Shown one piece after another: positions 1-9,041 of a stretch of DNA of 64,000 bases. The translations under genes and the position numbers were made by a program. The notes under the pieces were generated by a model. The model did not search any database. It was not told the origin of the DNA and saw only the letters and a list, made by a program, of their open reading frames with translations. The stretch is from the NCBI RefSeq assembly GCF_963678635.1, contig NC_087071.1:10089842-10153841 (forward strand), given 5' to 3'. Positions within the stretch are counted from its first letter, which is position 1. Every line of letters starts with the position of its first letter. This DNA comes from Symsagittifera roscoffensis (taxonomy: Eukaryota > Xenacoelomorpha > Acoela > Convolutidae).

Positions 1-1557
1 ACTACTAGTCGAAACTCGTGCAAGGGATCTGGACAGAGAGGTGTACCAGGACCCTGGCAGTGATCGCTACCTCATACCAAGCGAAAGAGTCTTTGACAAC
101 GCAGCGGATGATTTGGAAACAATAGCGGTATCGAAACGTTCGATAAGTCTGTTGCCGCAAAAAGAGGTAGTCAGGACTGATCTTCAGCCGTTCAAGCAAG
201 AAACACAGCCGTTGGCGACGATTTGGTGCGTTAAGATGGAAGAAGACACACACGAGCCCAACACACACACAACTGCTTCGGCGGAAAAGATATGCGACCA
301 CCTGATCAATACGTGGATAGCGAGACATGTTTGTCCGGTGACGTTTCAATCGGATAATGGAACAGCTTTCGTAGGAGAGCTCACGAAAGAGCTAGTGAGG
401 CGCTCACAGGTTGCTCAAGCTCACTCCATGACATCCCATCCCCAGACGAATGGCTTAGTGGAAAGGTAGAATAGAACGTTAGTGTCGATGCTGAGGGTAT
501 ATTGTTCCAGGTACATGACCGATTGTAACATTGCCTTCCCCAGGTGATGGGAGCCTATAATAGCACGCAACACTCCACCACTGGGGTTAGTCCACGCATG
601 ATGCTAACTGGACACGAGAAGTCTTTACCCTTGACCTTTTTCTACCCAGAGTATGAGGGAAAGAAAACTTCTCCACAGGTCTATATGAAGGATGTGATCA
701 GACGTCAGCAAGAGTTGAACGACTTGTGTAGACGAAATACTCAGCAAGCATAGGCAAGGCAGAGGAAGAAATTCGACAAGAAAGCAGCTGGTGCAAAAGC
801 TTACTCGGTGGGAGACTACGTATAGGTATTTCCACCGAAAGGAGCGAAAAAGCTCCTAAAAAAGTGGAGGGGACCCTTCATGATTACGGAAGTGCACCAG
901 GAGGGACGCTTTTATAGACTGAGTACTGGCCGAGCCGCCCACTACGAAAACATTAAGCCACACAATCCATCGACATCAGACTGGTGTATACCCGCAGACA
1001 TGGAAGAAGGTGATTATCTAATGATGGATCCTGCTTGTGAAGTCAACGAGAAGGGGACCAGGGAGAAGAACGATGGAAACGAAGTCGTACAGGAAGGGAC
1101 AAGCACAACACTGGACCTGGGTCCAAATGATGTGATCGAAGCAGAAGATGAGACCTTACCATACCCAGAAGAAGACTGGCAGGATCCCCAACAAATGGAG
1201 GTCCCCAAGAACTTGGAACCAGATCTTCCGTTCACGATACAGACTCGACAGAACGGCGGGACAAGACCCAAAAAGAAATATATTCCTTACGGCGACGACT
1301 TTGTAGTAGACAGGATAGATCTGAAAAAGATAGTGGAAGAAGTGGTGGGTCTAGAAGGAATAACAGTGTCACAAGACATCGACTTAGTAGATGATCAAGA
1401 CCAGGAATGGATCGAGGACCGGTCGAAACCCGAAGTAGAATTCGATGAAGAGCAGCAGGAGTCCTACGAAAAAGATCTCACAAATCTGCGAGTCTTGGAG
1501 TGGCTGAACGAAATGACATCAGACTCCAAAGAGACCAATGTCACGATTAAGATGTAG
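1..1557 (+). pseudogene. pol: pol fragment: linker, integrase core and C-terminal tail
   Basis: This is the 3' part of a Ty3/gypsy pol. Bases 1-265 match the acidic linker that precedes integrase in the right copy. Around 265-280 the sequence jumps straight into the integrase core, deleting about 600 bp that held the zinc-binding region and the first catalytic Asp. The second Asp (QSDNGT, about 346-363) and the Glu (LVER, about 455-466) remain. An in-frame TAG at 467-469 follows the Glu, and more lesions lie at 480-545, 751 and 824. From 847 a GPF-type C-terminal domain (KWRGPFMI) leads into a long acidic tail ending at TAG 1555-1557. The tail includes a basic PYGDDF-containing segment that is deleted in the right copy. 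The left copy is thus the only one here showing the true pol C-terminus. Confidence 0.85.
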
Positions 1558-1598
1558 ATCGTGAAAGCATGAAATACATGATAAGCGAACGAGATGAT

Positions 1599-1621
1599 CC
1601 TTCCTGGGCTGCCCAGGAAGG
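1599..1621. repeat. 23-bp perfect palindrome between pol and the macro-like ORF
   Basis: Two perfectly complementary 11-base arms (CCTTCCTGGGC and GCCCAGGAAGG) are separated by one T. It lies in the roughly 200-bp spacer between the pol stop and the macro-like frame. That spacer is missing from the right copy, so conservation cannot be tested here. Confidence 0.7.
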
Positions 1622-1752
1622 GCAAATACTCATTCCGGCTTCTAACCTCGACTTGATATCCGGTATGCGATCGACGAGGACGTCGATGGATATTTTTGTC
1701 CGGGGAGTGGGGTTAGGACTTACCCACACTGAAAATTCGATAATAAAAAAAA

Positions 1753-2403
1753 TTAAGAATAGCATGAGAGACACGAGACTTAGAAGCAGAAACAGGCGAA
1801 AAAGAACCTAAGAAACCTGACACAGGGAGGGTAGTTGAGTCATATTTTAACTTACCAAATGCGTATTCAAGTAACATAACATTAACAGATAGTGATTTCA
1901 CACTCACAAATAGAACATGTGCGATAGCAATCACAGCAGACTTGAATTTTAGGACAGCGTTAGCGGCAGATTTTAAAAGAGAATATAAAAACATAGAATT
2001 CCTTTGGAAGCAAAGACCAGGAGTAGGGCGCGTAGCAGCTTTGCATCCAGCGGTATCACAGATACGGGGAAAATAACTATGCTTCTTGGTGACCAGGGCG
2101 ACGGAGAAGCGTCACGAGGACCCAGAAAACCTAGTCTTGTCCTTGACGAGGTTGAGAGACTTCCTCGTGGAAATGGACGTAAAGAAGCTCTCGCTTCCAG
2201 TGTACGATCCGAACAGAGGACGACTGCATCCTCAAGAATTGTATGCGCTTGTACACGTGATATTCTCTGATACTAATATACAAGTATACTTGCATAAGAA
2301 ATATTGGCTGAGTGACGAGCAAGAGGGTGTTAGACTAAATTATGTAGTGTGTGATATGTGTGTTATGTTATGTTATGTGTTTTGTTATAGGGATCTTGGG
2401 TAA
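1753..2403 (+). pseudogene. Macro-domain-like protein, left copy
   Basis: The reading frame matches the macro-like ORF at 58476-59058 almost end to end. A basic/acidic leader is followed by an alternating beta/alpha pattern: a hydrophobic strand (CAIAITAD), a helix (FRTALAADFKREY), a second strand (LCFLVTRATEK), a helix (ENLVLSLTRLRDFL), and a strand plus loop (LSLPVYDPNRGRLHP) before the last helix and strand. This order and spacing fit macro (ADP-ribose-binding) folds; the canonical first Asn loop is not obvious. In-frame stops at 1765-1767 and 2074-2076 break it. No convincing initiator Met is visible, so the start is only where homology begins. After the conserved part the frame runs into a TTATG-type microsatellite and stops at 2403. 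Confidence 0.6.
2341..2390. repeat. TTATG/TGTG-type microsatellite after the macro-like ORF
   Basis: Imperfect TTATG and GTGTG repeats end in a T-rich run and TATAG. The right copy has the matching degenerate repeat on its minus strand at about 58393-58450, so it was present in the parent element. Confidence 0.65.
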
Positions 2404-2690
2404 GCAGGAGTCAGTGACCATGAACAACTGAATGACGATCTTAGGAAAAGATCCGAAGTTTGGACTGTCCAACCTTAGGTCGAATTCCAAAATTTTACAG
2501 CCCGATTGATTTTAATTAATTTTAGAATCAGAATTTTTTTATCTGACTGTTTTAAATAACTTTAACGAGAAGTTAAGGTGAAACTGACAAGTATGATAAT
2601 CGTGACCTCTTTTCTAGATCTTGATGGATCATTTATTTGCTCACTTGAGTCAAACCTTTGAATCAATTCGAATCAAACCTGAAAAAAAGA
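2404..2690 (+). other. Conserved non-coding interval between macro-like ORF and polyprotein A
   Basis: About 290 bp without an open frame. It is AT-rich in its middle and is matched by the right copy between 58084 and 58475. Because it is retained in both copies and lies directly before the conserved ATG at 2691, it may hold an internal promoter, splice sites or a leader for the downstream ORFs. No specific motif was recognised. Confidence 0.5.
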
Positions 2691-3594
2691 ATGGATAATT
2701 TCAACTTGGATGAATTGATGGACCTGGCAGACGCATATGTAGGACCGATGGTAGATGCGATCTATCGTCGGCTGATGGATCGAGACTTCGCTCTGGAGAC
2801 CGACAGGTAGTCATGTTGCTGACCGACCTGATAAACAGCTTGTGGCATGACAACCGTGGAGACCGCCCACGGAAGTCCTATTGATGGCAGCATTCGGAGA
2901 GAGGGGGAGTACTAGACCGCCCGAACATGAGAGTGATGAGGTGGAGAAATGGGGCTCTCTCAGGGAGTGACTTGGCGAATGAGCCTGGATTTGGAAGTTC
3001 TAGGACTTATAAACCAGTTGAAATGCCTTTGCCCTCCAAGCCCAAGCCTGGGCTAATGAGAATGCATCAAGAGATGAACAGCGAGACTGCCTCGTCTGGT
3101 TCGCCACTGAGAGCAGCTGTGCCGCCAAAGAGGGCGAAAGTAGAACGAGACGTTCAGACAAACCGAACCATGCAAGATCTAGAATGGATGAAAGACGAGC
3201 TGGAAAAGACCAGAAAGGAGCTGGATGAGATGACTAAGACCATGCTCAGTACGGAGGAAGATAGAGACATGTGGAAGAGATTTTTCAAAGACTGCAACAA
3301 AAAGCTAAGCGAAATAATTGAGCGCATGAGGCGGGATTACAAAGAGCGGATGGCGTTGACAACAGCCGTGGAGAAGGTGATACCTGCAAGGAGTGGTCCT
3401 CGTGGACAGTCCCCGATGGAGCTCTTGACGCCTCGAGAGATGAGTCAGACAACGGAAACGCGACTCCCGACAACAACAGGTCGAGTGACAATCTCGGACC
3501 CTAGTGACACCTTGGGTGACCCAGTCGTGGAACAAACGGTGAGGAGGCTTATAGAGACAGCTGGACGACTAGTCGCCAACAAGAATGCGCCAGG
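2691..3594 (+). pseudogene. Polyprotein A, N-terminal coiled-coil segment (left copy)
   Basis: The start is the ATG at 2691, chosen because the same ATG and the following MDxFNLxELMDLA stretch occur in the right copy at 58083. The first 39 codons end in TAG at 2808-2810. A deletion or frameshift follows, and coding resumes from about 2927. The segment has a Pro/Ser-rich stretch, then a charged heptad-like coiled coil at about 3165-3360 (rich in E, K, R, with D-E-L-E-K-T-R-K-E-L-type spacing), then a Ser/Thr/Pro-rich linker. About 200 bp present in the right copy is missing near 3590, which shifts the frame into the SGNH segment. The function is unknown; coiled-coil oligomerisation is an inference. 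Confidence 0.7.
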
Positions 3595-4911
3595 TTGCGA
3601 TATAACTTTACAGGAGTTCCGGAAACAGATCCGAGAGCTTGCTTCAACCGAGCGACCTGGAACCCGGCAGTGAACCTGCAGCAACCACCGCTGGGGACAT
3701 CACATCTGATACTGGGAGTTAGCTTAGTCAGAGTACTCTCGAACTTGAGGACCTCTTGGGTCACCACGGCGGTGATGGCCTTCGGAGGCGCGACGATAGC
3801 CCAGTTATTTCGGATGGTGGAGTTGATGAACCCAGGGAGAATCCTCAATGTGATGATCCTGGTTGGGACGAACAACATCCCGAGAAGCTCAGATGAGGAA
3901 GAAGCACTATGGGAATCAATGATGGTGTGCTTGTTTACTACACTCTGGCAGAAGTTCAACTGCGCTGTACTGACCATTTCCACTGTGTCAATGAATGCAA
4001 GGTACTTGACAGCAACAGGTAGAAGGCACAAAGAAGGAGTAGTCAGGTGGAATATTATCCTAAGGAATCTCGCAAGTCGGAATGCCGGAAGGATGATCCT
4101 CATGGACATCGAACATGAATTGAGAGCTATGGATCAGGCCAGGCTGACCACGGACGGCATCCACTTTGATAGTATAGAAGGACAGGCTTGTTTGAACGGA
4201 GTCTTCCAAGGGCGATTGGATGAGTTGGAAGTATAACTCTTTGACACAGGGGTGCTAAAGGAGGAGGGAGCATCGAACGAACCGGTGATTACCACCTTTG
4301 TGCCTCCGAACCTGGAAACAGGCTTGGGGACGGTTCCGGCCGTGACGAATTATAGACAGCAGAGCTCTAGCGAACCAGGTCAAAGAACAGAAGTTCAAGT
4401 TCGATTGGGAGAAGTGCCGATGAGGAGGACCAATAATCCTAGGAGAAGACTAGGGCCTGTCAACCCGATGGAGGAGACAGCTAGCACTTCTAGATCAGAC
4501 ACGAGATCGGAGACGACAAGTACCAGTCGAGAGGAGAGACGCCCTGATAGAGGCTCTTTGATGTGGTCGAGGCCCATACCATCTCCCTGGCATGTGTACA
4601 AGGATGACCTGATGAAGCTGGACATCCAGAAAGTGAGATTCGCTGTGGATGCCAGGAGGATACTGAATGGAGCGAGGCTATCGGCCAGTAGAATGTACTC
4701 GATAAAAGGCGTAGGCTGGTTAAAAGCCGCTGGCTTAAACTTCAGCTCCATGACGGCCTTGAGATTTGCTGACCTAGAGGGACTGCCCTCTAATAACACA
4801 ATGGGACCAGTGAACGCAAGACTATTGCAGGACGTGAGGTTGAATCACGATGAGGGGAATCGAGAAGAGAGACCGGGAAGATTTCTGATAACGAGGGTGC
4901 CGATTGGATAA
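3595..4911 (+). pseudogene. Polyprotein A, SGNH/GDSL hydrolase segment (left copy)
   Basis: This matches the intact stretch at 55921-57303. SGNH blocks are readable: block I as GVSL (the Asp of GDSL is lost), block II as GGATIAQ, block III as VGTNN, and block V as DGIHFD (Asp and His of the catalytic pair). SGNH enzymes hydrolyse ester bonds in lipids or carbohydrates using Ser/His. Because the Asp next to the nucleophile is changed, this copy is probably inactive. After the domain a TAA at 4234-4236 interrupts, and the frame then resumes through an Arg/Ser/Thr-rich linker to a conserved segment ending at the TAA at 4909-4911. The segment continues in frame past that stop into the second SGNH-like domain, so all of this was once one long protein. 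Confidence 0.75.
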
Positions 4912-5976
4912 CATGTGAAGATGTTCAGGCAGCTGAAGACACCCCCTAGTCATGTGAAATAAAGAGTATACCCGAAACAAATGAGTCAAGAAGGTGAAGT
5001 CCAAAGATACGGCTGACCGAAAACGATAAAGAAAGATGAGACCATTTTTGCCGCGTACGACAAGGCAGAAATGAGGAAGGCCAAGATCATGATAGTGGCG
5101 AATTCAGAGTCCGTGCACACTTCCAAGTCTCTGTTTTGGCCGGACGTCATAATGTTGGCAGCTGTCGATCCGGGCCTACTGCAATCCGTGTCACTGGCTA
5201 TCGGGGTACAAAGACAGACGGACATGAACCCAATCACGATCGTGTTCGCTGGCATCAATGACCATCTACACAGAAGAGGTTTTCTGAGCAGACTCAGAGA
5301 TCCTGCAACGGCAGAAAATGCTGTATGGCCAGCAATAAAGGATATCCTCGAGTCAAAAGGTGAAGTGGTGGATGCGATGAAGGAGGGGTCCTTCACCAAG
5401 ATGACACCGAGAGTAGTTTTCGCGCTGTCTCCGGGGTATGCACGTCTCCCGGATGGATTGAAATTCGTGTATGCGATCGTGACCTTGCTTTCGGAAGGGA
5501 AAAATTATGTTATCATATCGGCCCCAAATCGCATGATAGAGATGGAGAACCTGTGGTCGGATATCTCGAACGCGATGAGAGGATTCAAGGACCATGCGCT
5601 ACACATGTTAGTGTTGGACGAGTCGCTTGGGTTGGAATTGTCCAACTTCAGTCAACAGCTCAAACTGAAACCGGGAATAGGCGACGACCAACGAGTGATC
5701 GTAGCGATGTCGAACGACTTATGGTTCCGAGGGATGGAAGCGACAGGAGCAAGAGAGAGAAGGAAAAACTCCCAGGAGACTACAGTTCACTTGGAGGCGC
5801 TGGTTTTGAGAACCAAACCGGAGGCTAACCTGTGGCTACATCTAACTCCTCGAGTAGCGGCATTGGGTGCAGATGCTTTTGAGCAAGACCCAGTAATGAT
5901 CAAGAAGATCCATGCATACTTATTAAAGGAGGTGAACCTGGCGGAAAATGCTGAAGAAAAGACAGCCAAACTGTGA
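4912..5976 (+). pseudogene. Polyprotein A, second SGNH-like domain (left copy)
   Basis: The open part (5071-5976) aligns closely with the right copy's 55640-54228 ORF. It begins with a short strand (KIMIVANSE). A strand and loop FAGINDHL then resembles SGNH block III (G-x-N), followed by helices and further strands (RVVFALSPGY, YVIISAPNRM). No DxxH block V pair is visible, so catalysis is doubtful. A conserved region of unknown function follows. The frame ends at TGA 5974-5976, where about 330 bp retained by the right copy is deleted. Stops also occur just upstream (about 4960 and 5014), in frame with the preceding segment. Confidence 0.6.
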
Positions 5977-7324
5977 GGAATGTGAGGAAATTCGACATGA
6001 AAAAAGCCACGGACTCGTGGTATATGATAAGAGACCTGAGACACACCTTATCCAGTATCTCTCGCAGCAAAATTGCTTTGGAACCGGAGAGGATGAGACG
6101 ATCGAAAGGGAAGAGGACGTGAGGCGACATGTTGGGGGCATGCCCCAACTAACCGATCTAAGCTCGGCTTTGAGGACCGATCCCTTAGCGTTGATCAGAG
6201 GAGCCACAGAGTCTGTGACAGTAAGTTATGGACCAGCAGTCACGTTTGCGTTCCCTGATGTTAAGGTGGAAGCGTATAGGTGGTCGGTGCTGCACCTGAA
6301 ACTCATATCAGCAGTGGACGGTAGTGCGCTGAGTTGGTGTGAGCAGCACGCATTGCGGGAGCTCATGAGCGAAGATCTGTTATTTGCGAAAACATCAGAG
6401 CCAGAAATGACAGTCGTCAACTTTGACGATCACTTCCGTGATCGTATGGAGAAGTAGAGAGAGGGCACATCGAGGTGTTTCCGAAGCTCTGGAATTCCCT
6501 CTGATAAGAAGGATGTTGCTCGGAGCAGTCTCCGTAGTACAAACTCCTAGGTTGAGAGCATTTGAAACCAATGAAAGGAGGGTAGGGAAATTCGTGGGAA
6601 CGATGGATCCATACTTTGTGGGGAGGAATGCCGCTGTGCTGCAATACACACGATTTGCCTACACGGATCAAGTGACGAGAAGGCGAATAAGCAACGCCGC
6701 GACTCCCAAGCCTGGAGGATTTGATAAGGAATGGGCGGGATTAGACTTAGCGCCTATGAAGATGAGAGACAGGACCGAATTGCCTGAGGCCTCCTTGATC
6801 CTAACTGGTGTGAAACCGGAGTTGACGGTAGGAGGAACGCTGCAGACGAGAACCTTCCTGGCCCCTTTCGGCTGTGAGGAAATCAAAAAGACGAGAACCT
6901 TCCTGGCCCCTTTCGGCTGTGAGGAAATCAAACCATGGAGAAGAGGAAGATAAATCAGCAGGCATACTGATCATACCGAAGTTTCCGGAATGGGCCGAGA
7001 CCCTCAAGCTAGGACCCTCAAGCTCGAAAAAAGATACATCAGAAGGAGATGATGGGCAGGGAGGAAGCCGTCGAACGGAGGAACCCATGTAACAAGACCA
7101 AGATCAAGCTGATAGGGAGGACGACAAGGCATCGACAGGAGGAATGTCCAGCCTGGATTTCAATTTCCTCAGTGACTTTAAGAACAACGCGGATACGTTG
7201 GAGTCGACTGAGCCAGCAGATGAAGGCAGTTCGATACTGGAACCTCCGTCGGCCTTTATGGAAATGAAAGGGAGTTTGCAGGAGAGCAGCTCTCCGGGCA
7301 ATTCAAAAGACAACGAGCAAAGAC
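5826..7324 (+). repeat. Internal tandem duplication, unit 1
   Basis: This unit is about 98% identical by eye to 7325-8899. It begins near CTAAC at 5824-5828, and the junction to unit 2 falls in a matching ACTAAC at about 7323-7328, indicating microhomology. Unit 1 lacks about 125 bp present in unit 2 at 7990-8113, with GAAT microhomology at the breakpoint near 6494. It also carries its own 45-bp tandem duplication at 6844-6932. Confidence 0.9.
6844..6932 (+). repeat. 45-bp in-frame tandem duplication
   Basis: Two back-to-back copies of a 45-bp segment (15 codons, including FLAPFGCEEIK) with starts at 6844 and 6889. It is present only in unit 1; unit 2 (8459-8503) and the right copy have a single copy. 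Confidence 0.9.
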
Positions 7325-8899
7325 TAACTGTGGCTACATCTAACTCCTCGAGTAGCGGCATTGGGTGCAGATGCTTTTGAGCAAGGCCCAGTAATGATCA
7401 AGAAGATCCATGCCTACTTATTAAAGGAGGTGAACCTGGCGGAAAATGCTGAAGAAAAGACAGCCAAACTGTGAGGAATGTAAGGAAATTCGACATGAAG
7501 AAAGCCACGGACTCGTGGTATATGATAAGAGACCTGAGACACACCTTATCCAGTATCTCTCGCAGCAAAATCGCTTTGGAACCGGAGAGGATGAGACGAT
7601 CGAAAGGGAAGAGGACGTGAGGCGACATGTTGGGGGCATGCCCCAACTAACCGATCTAAGCTTGGCTTTGAGGACCGATCCCTTAAGGTTGATCAGAGGA
7701 GCCACAGAGTCTGTGACAGTAAGTTATGGACCAGCAGTCACGTTTGCGTTCCCTGATGTTAAGGTGGAAGCGTATAGGTGGTCGGTGCTGCACCTGAAAC
7801 TCATATCAGCAGTGGACGGTAGTGCGCTGAGTTGATGTGAGCAGCACGCATTGCGGGAGCTCATGAGCGAAGATCTGTTATTTGAGCCAGAAATGACAGT
7901 CGTCAACTTTGACGATCACTTCCGTGATTGTATGGAGAAGTAGAGAGAGGGCACATCGAGGTGTTTCCGAAGCTCTGGAATCTGAGACCCTATGATAAGA
8001 CGAATGGTGAAATAACCAGAGTTCCTCGTCTCACTGCAGCATACACAAGGTGAGAGAAAAGACGAAAGACTGGGGTGATTACGAGAAGCTGCCGGAGGAA
8101 ATCCCTGAATTCCCTCTGATAAGAAGGATGTTGCTCGGAGCAGTCTCCGTAGTACAAACTCCTAGGTTGAGAGCGTTTGAAACCAATGAAAGGATGGTAG
8201 GAAAATTCGTGGGAACGTTGGATCCATATTTTGTGGGGAGGAATGCCGCCGTGATGCAATACACACGATTTGCCTACACGGATCAAGTGACGAGAAGGCG
8301 AATAAGCAACGCCGCGACTCCCAAGCCTGGAGGATTTGATAAGGAATGGGCGGGATTAGACTTAGCGCCTATGAAGATGAGAGGCAGGACCGAACTGCCT
8401 GAGGCCTCCTTGATCCTGACTGGTGTGAAACCGGAGTTGACGGTAGGAGGAACGCTGCAGACGAGAACCTTCCTGGCCCCTTTCGGCTGTGAGGAAATCA
8501 AAGTGGTCCATGGAGAAGAGGAAGATAAATCAGCAGGCATACTGATCATACCGAAGTTTCCGGAATGGCCCGAGACTGAAAAGCTAGGACCCTCAAGCTC
8601 GAAAAAAGATACATCAGAAGGAGATGATGGGCAGGGAGGAAGCCGTCAAACGGAGGAACCAATGCAACAAGATCAAGATCAAGCTGATAGGGAGGACGAC
8701 AAGGCATCGACAGGAAGAATGTCCAGCCTGGATTTCAATTTCCTCAGTGACTTTAAGAACAACGCGGATACGTTGGAGTCGACTGAGCCAGCAGATGAAG
8801 GCAGTTCGATACTGGAACCTCCGTCGGCCTTTATGGAAATGAAAGGGAGTTTGCAGGAGAGCAGCTCTCCGGGCAATTCAAAAGACAACGAGCAAAGAC
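7325..8899 (+). repeat. Internal tandem duplication, unit 2
   Basis: This is the second copy of the 1.5-kb segment. It lacks 12 bp near 7884 that unit 1 retains, and has its own in-frame TGA at about 7834. It continues smoothly into the unique 3' part of polyprotein A. Confidence 0.9.
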
Positions 8900-9041
8900 T
8901 CCTCATGGAATCACCGAGGAGAAGAGTGGCAATGGTACTGTCAGAGTACTTTTCTTGAGAACGTTGCCCGAGGAAGAGTGGAAAGTACATCACCGAGACC
9001 ATGAAAATAGGACGAGATGAAGATTGAACAGAGTGGCGTTC

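Larger units (their letters stand above)
5977..9020 (+). pseudogene. Polyprotein A, C-terminal unknown region, internally duplicated (left copy)
   Basis: This matches right-copy 54231-52719. It contains a conserved region recognisable by segments such as VRRHVGGMPQLTDLS, VTFAFPDVKVEAYR and NFDDHFRDRM, an Arg-rich part, and an acidic Ser/Glu-rich C-terminus. The region is present twice in tandem (units at 5826-7324 and 7325-8899), with separate small deletions in each unit. The terminal stop is taken as TGA at 9018-9020, because the right copy has the same TGA at the same place after the sequence HENRTR. No family was recognised. Confidence 0.65.

Noticed and set aside
3285-3684. Minus-strand ORFs overlapping polyprotein A of the left copy
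   Set aside because: They are antisense shadows of a frame supported by the second copy of the element.
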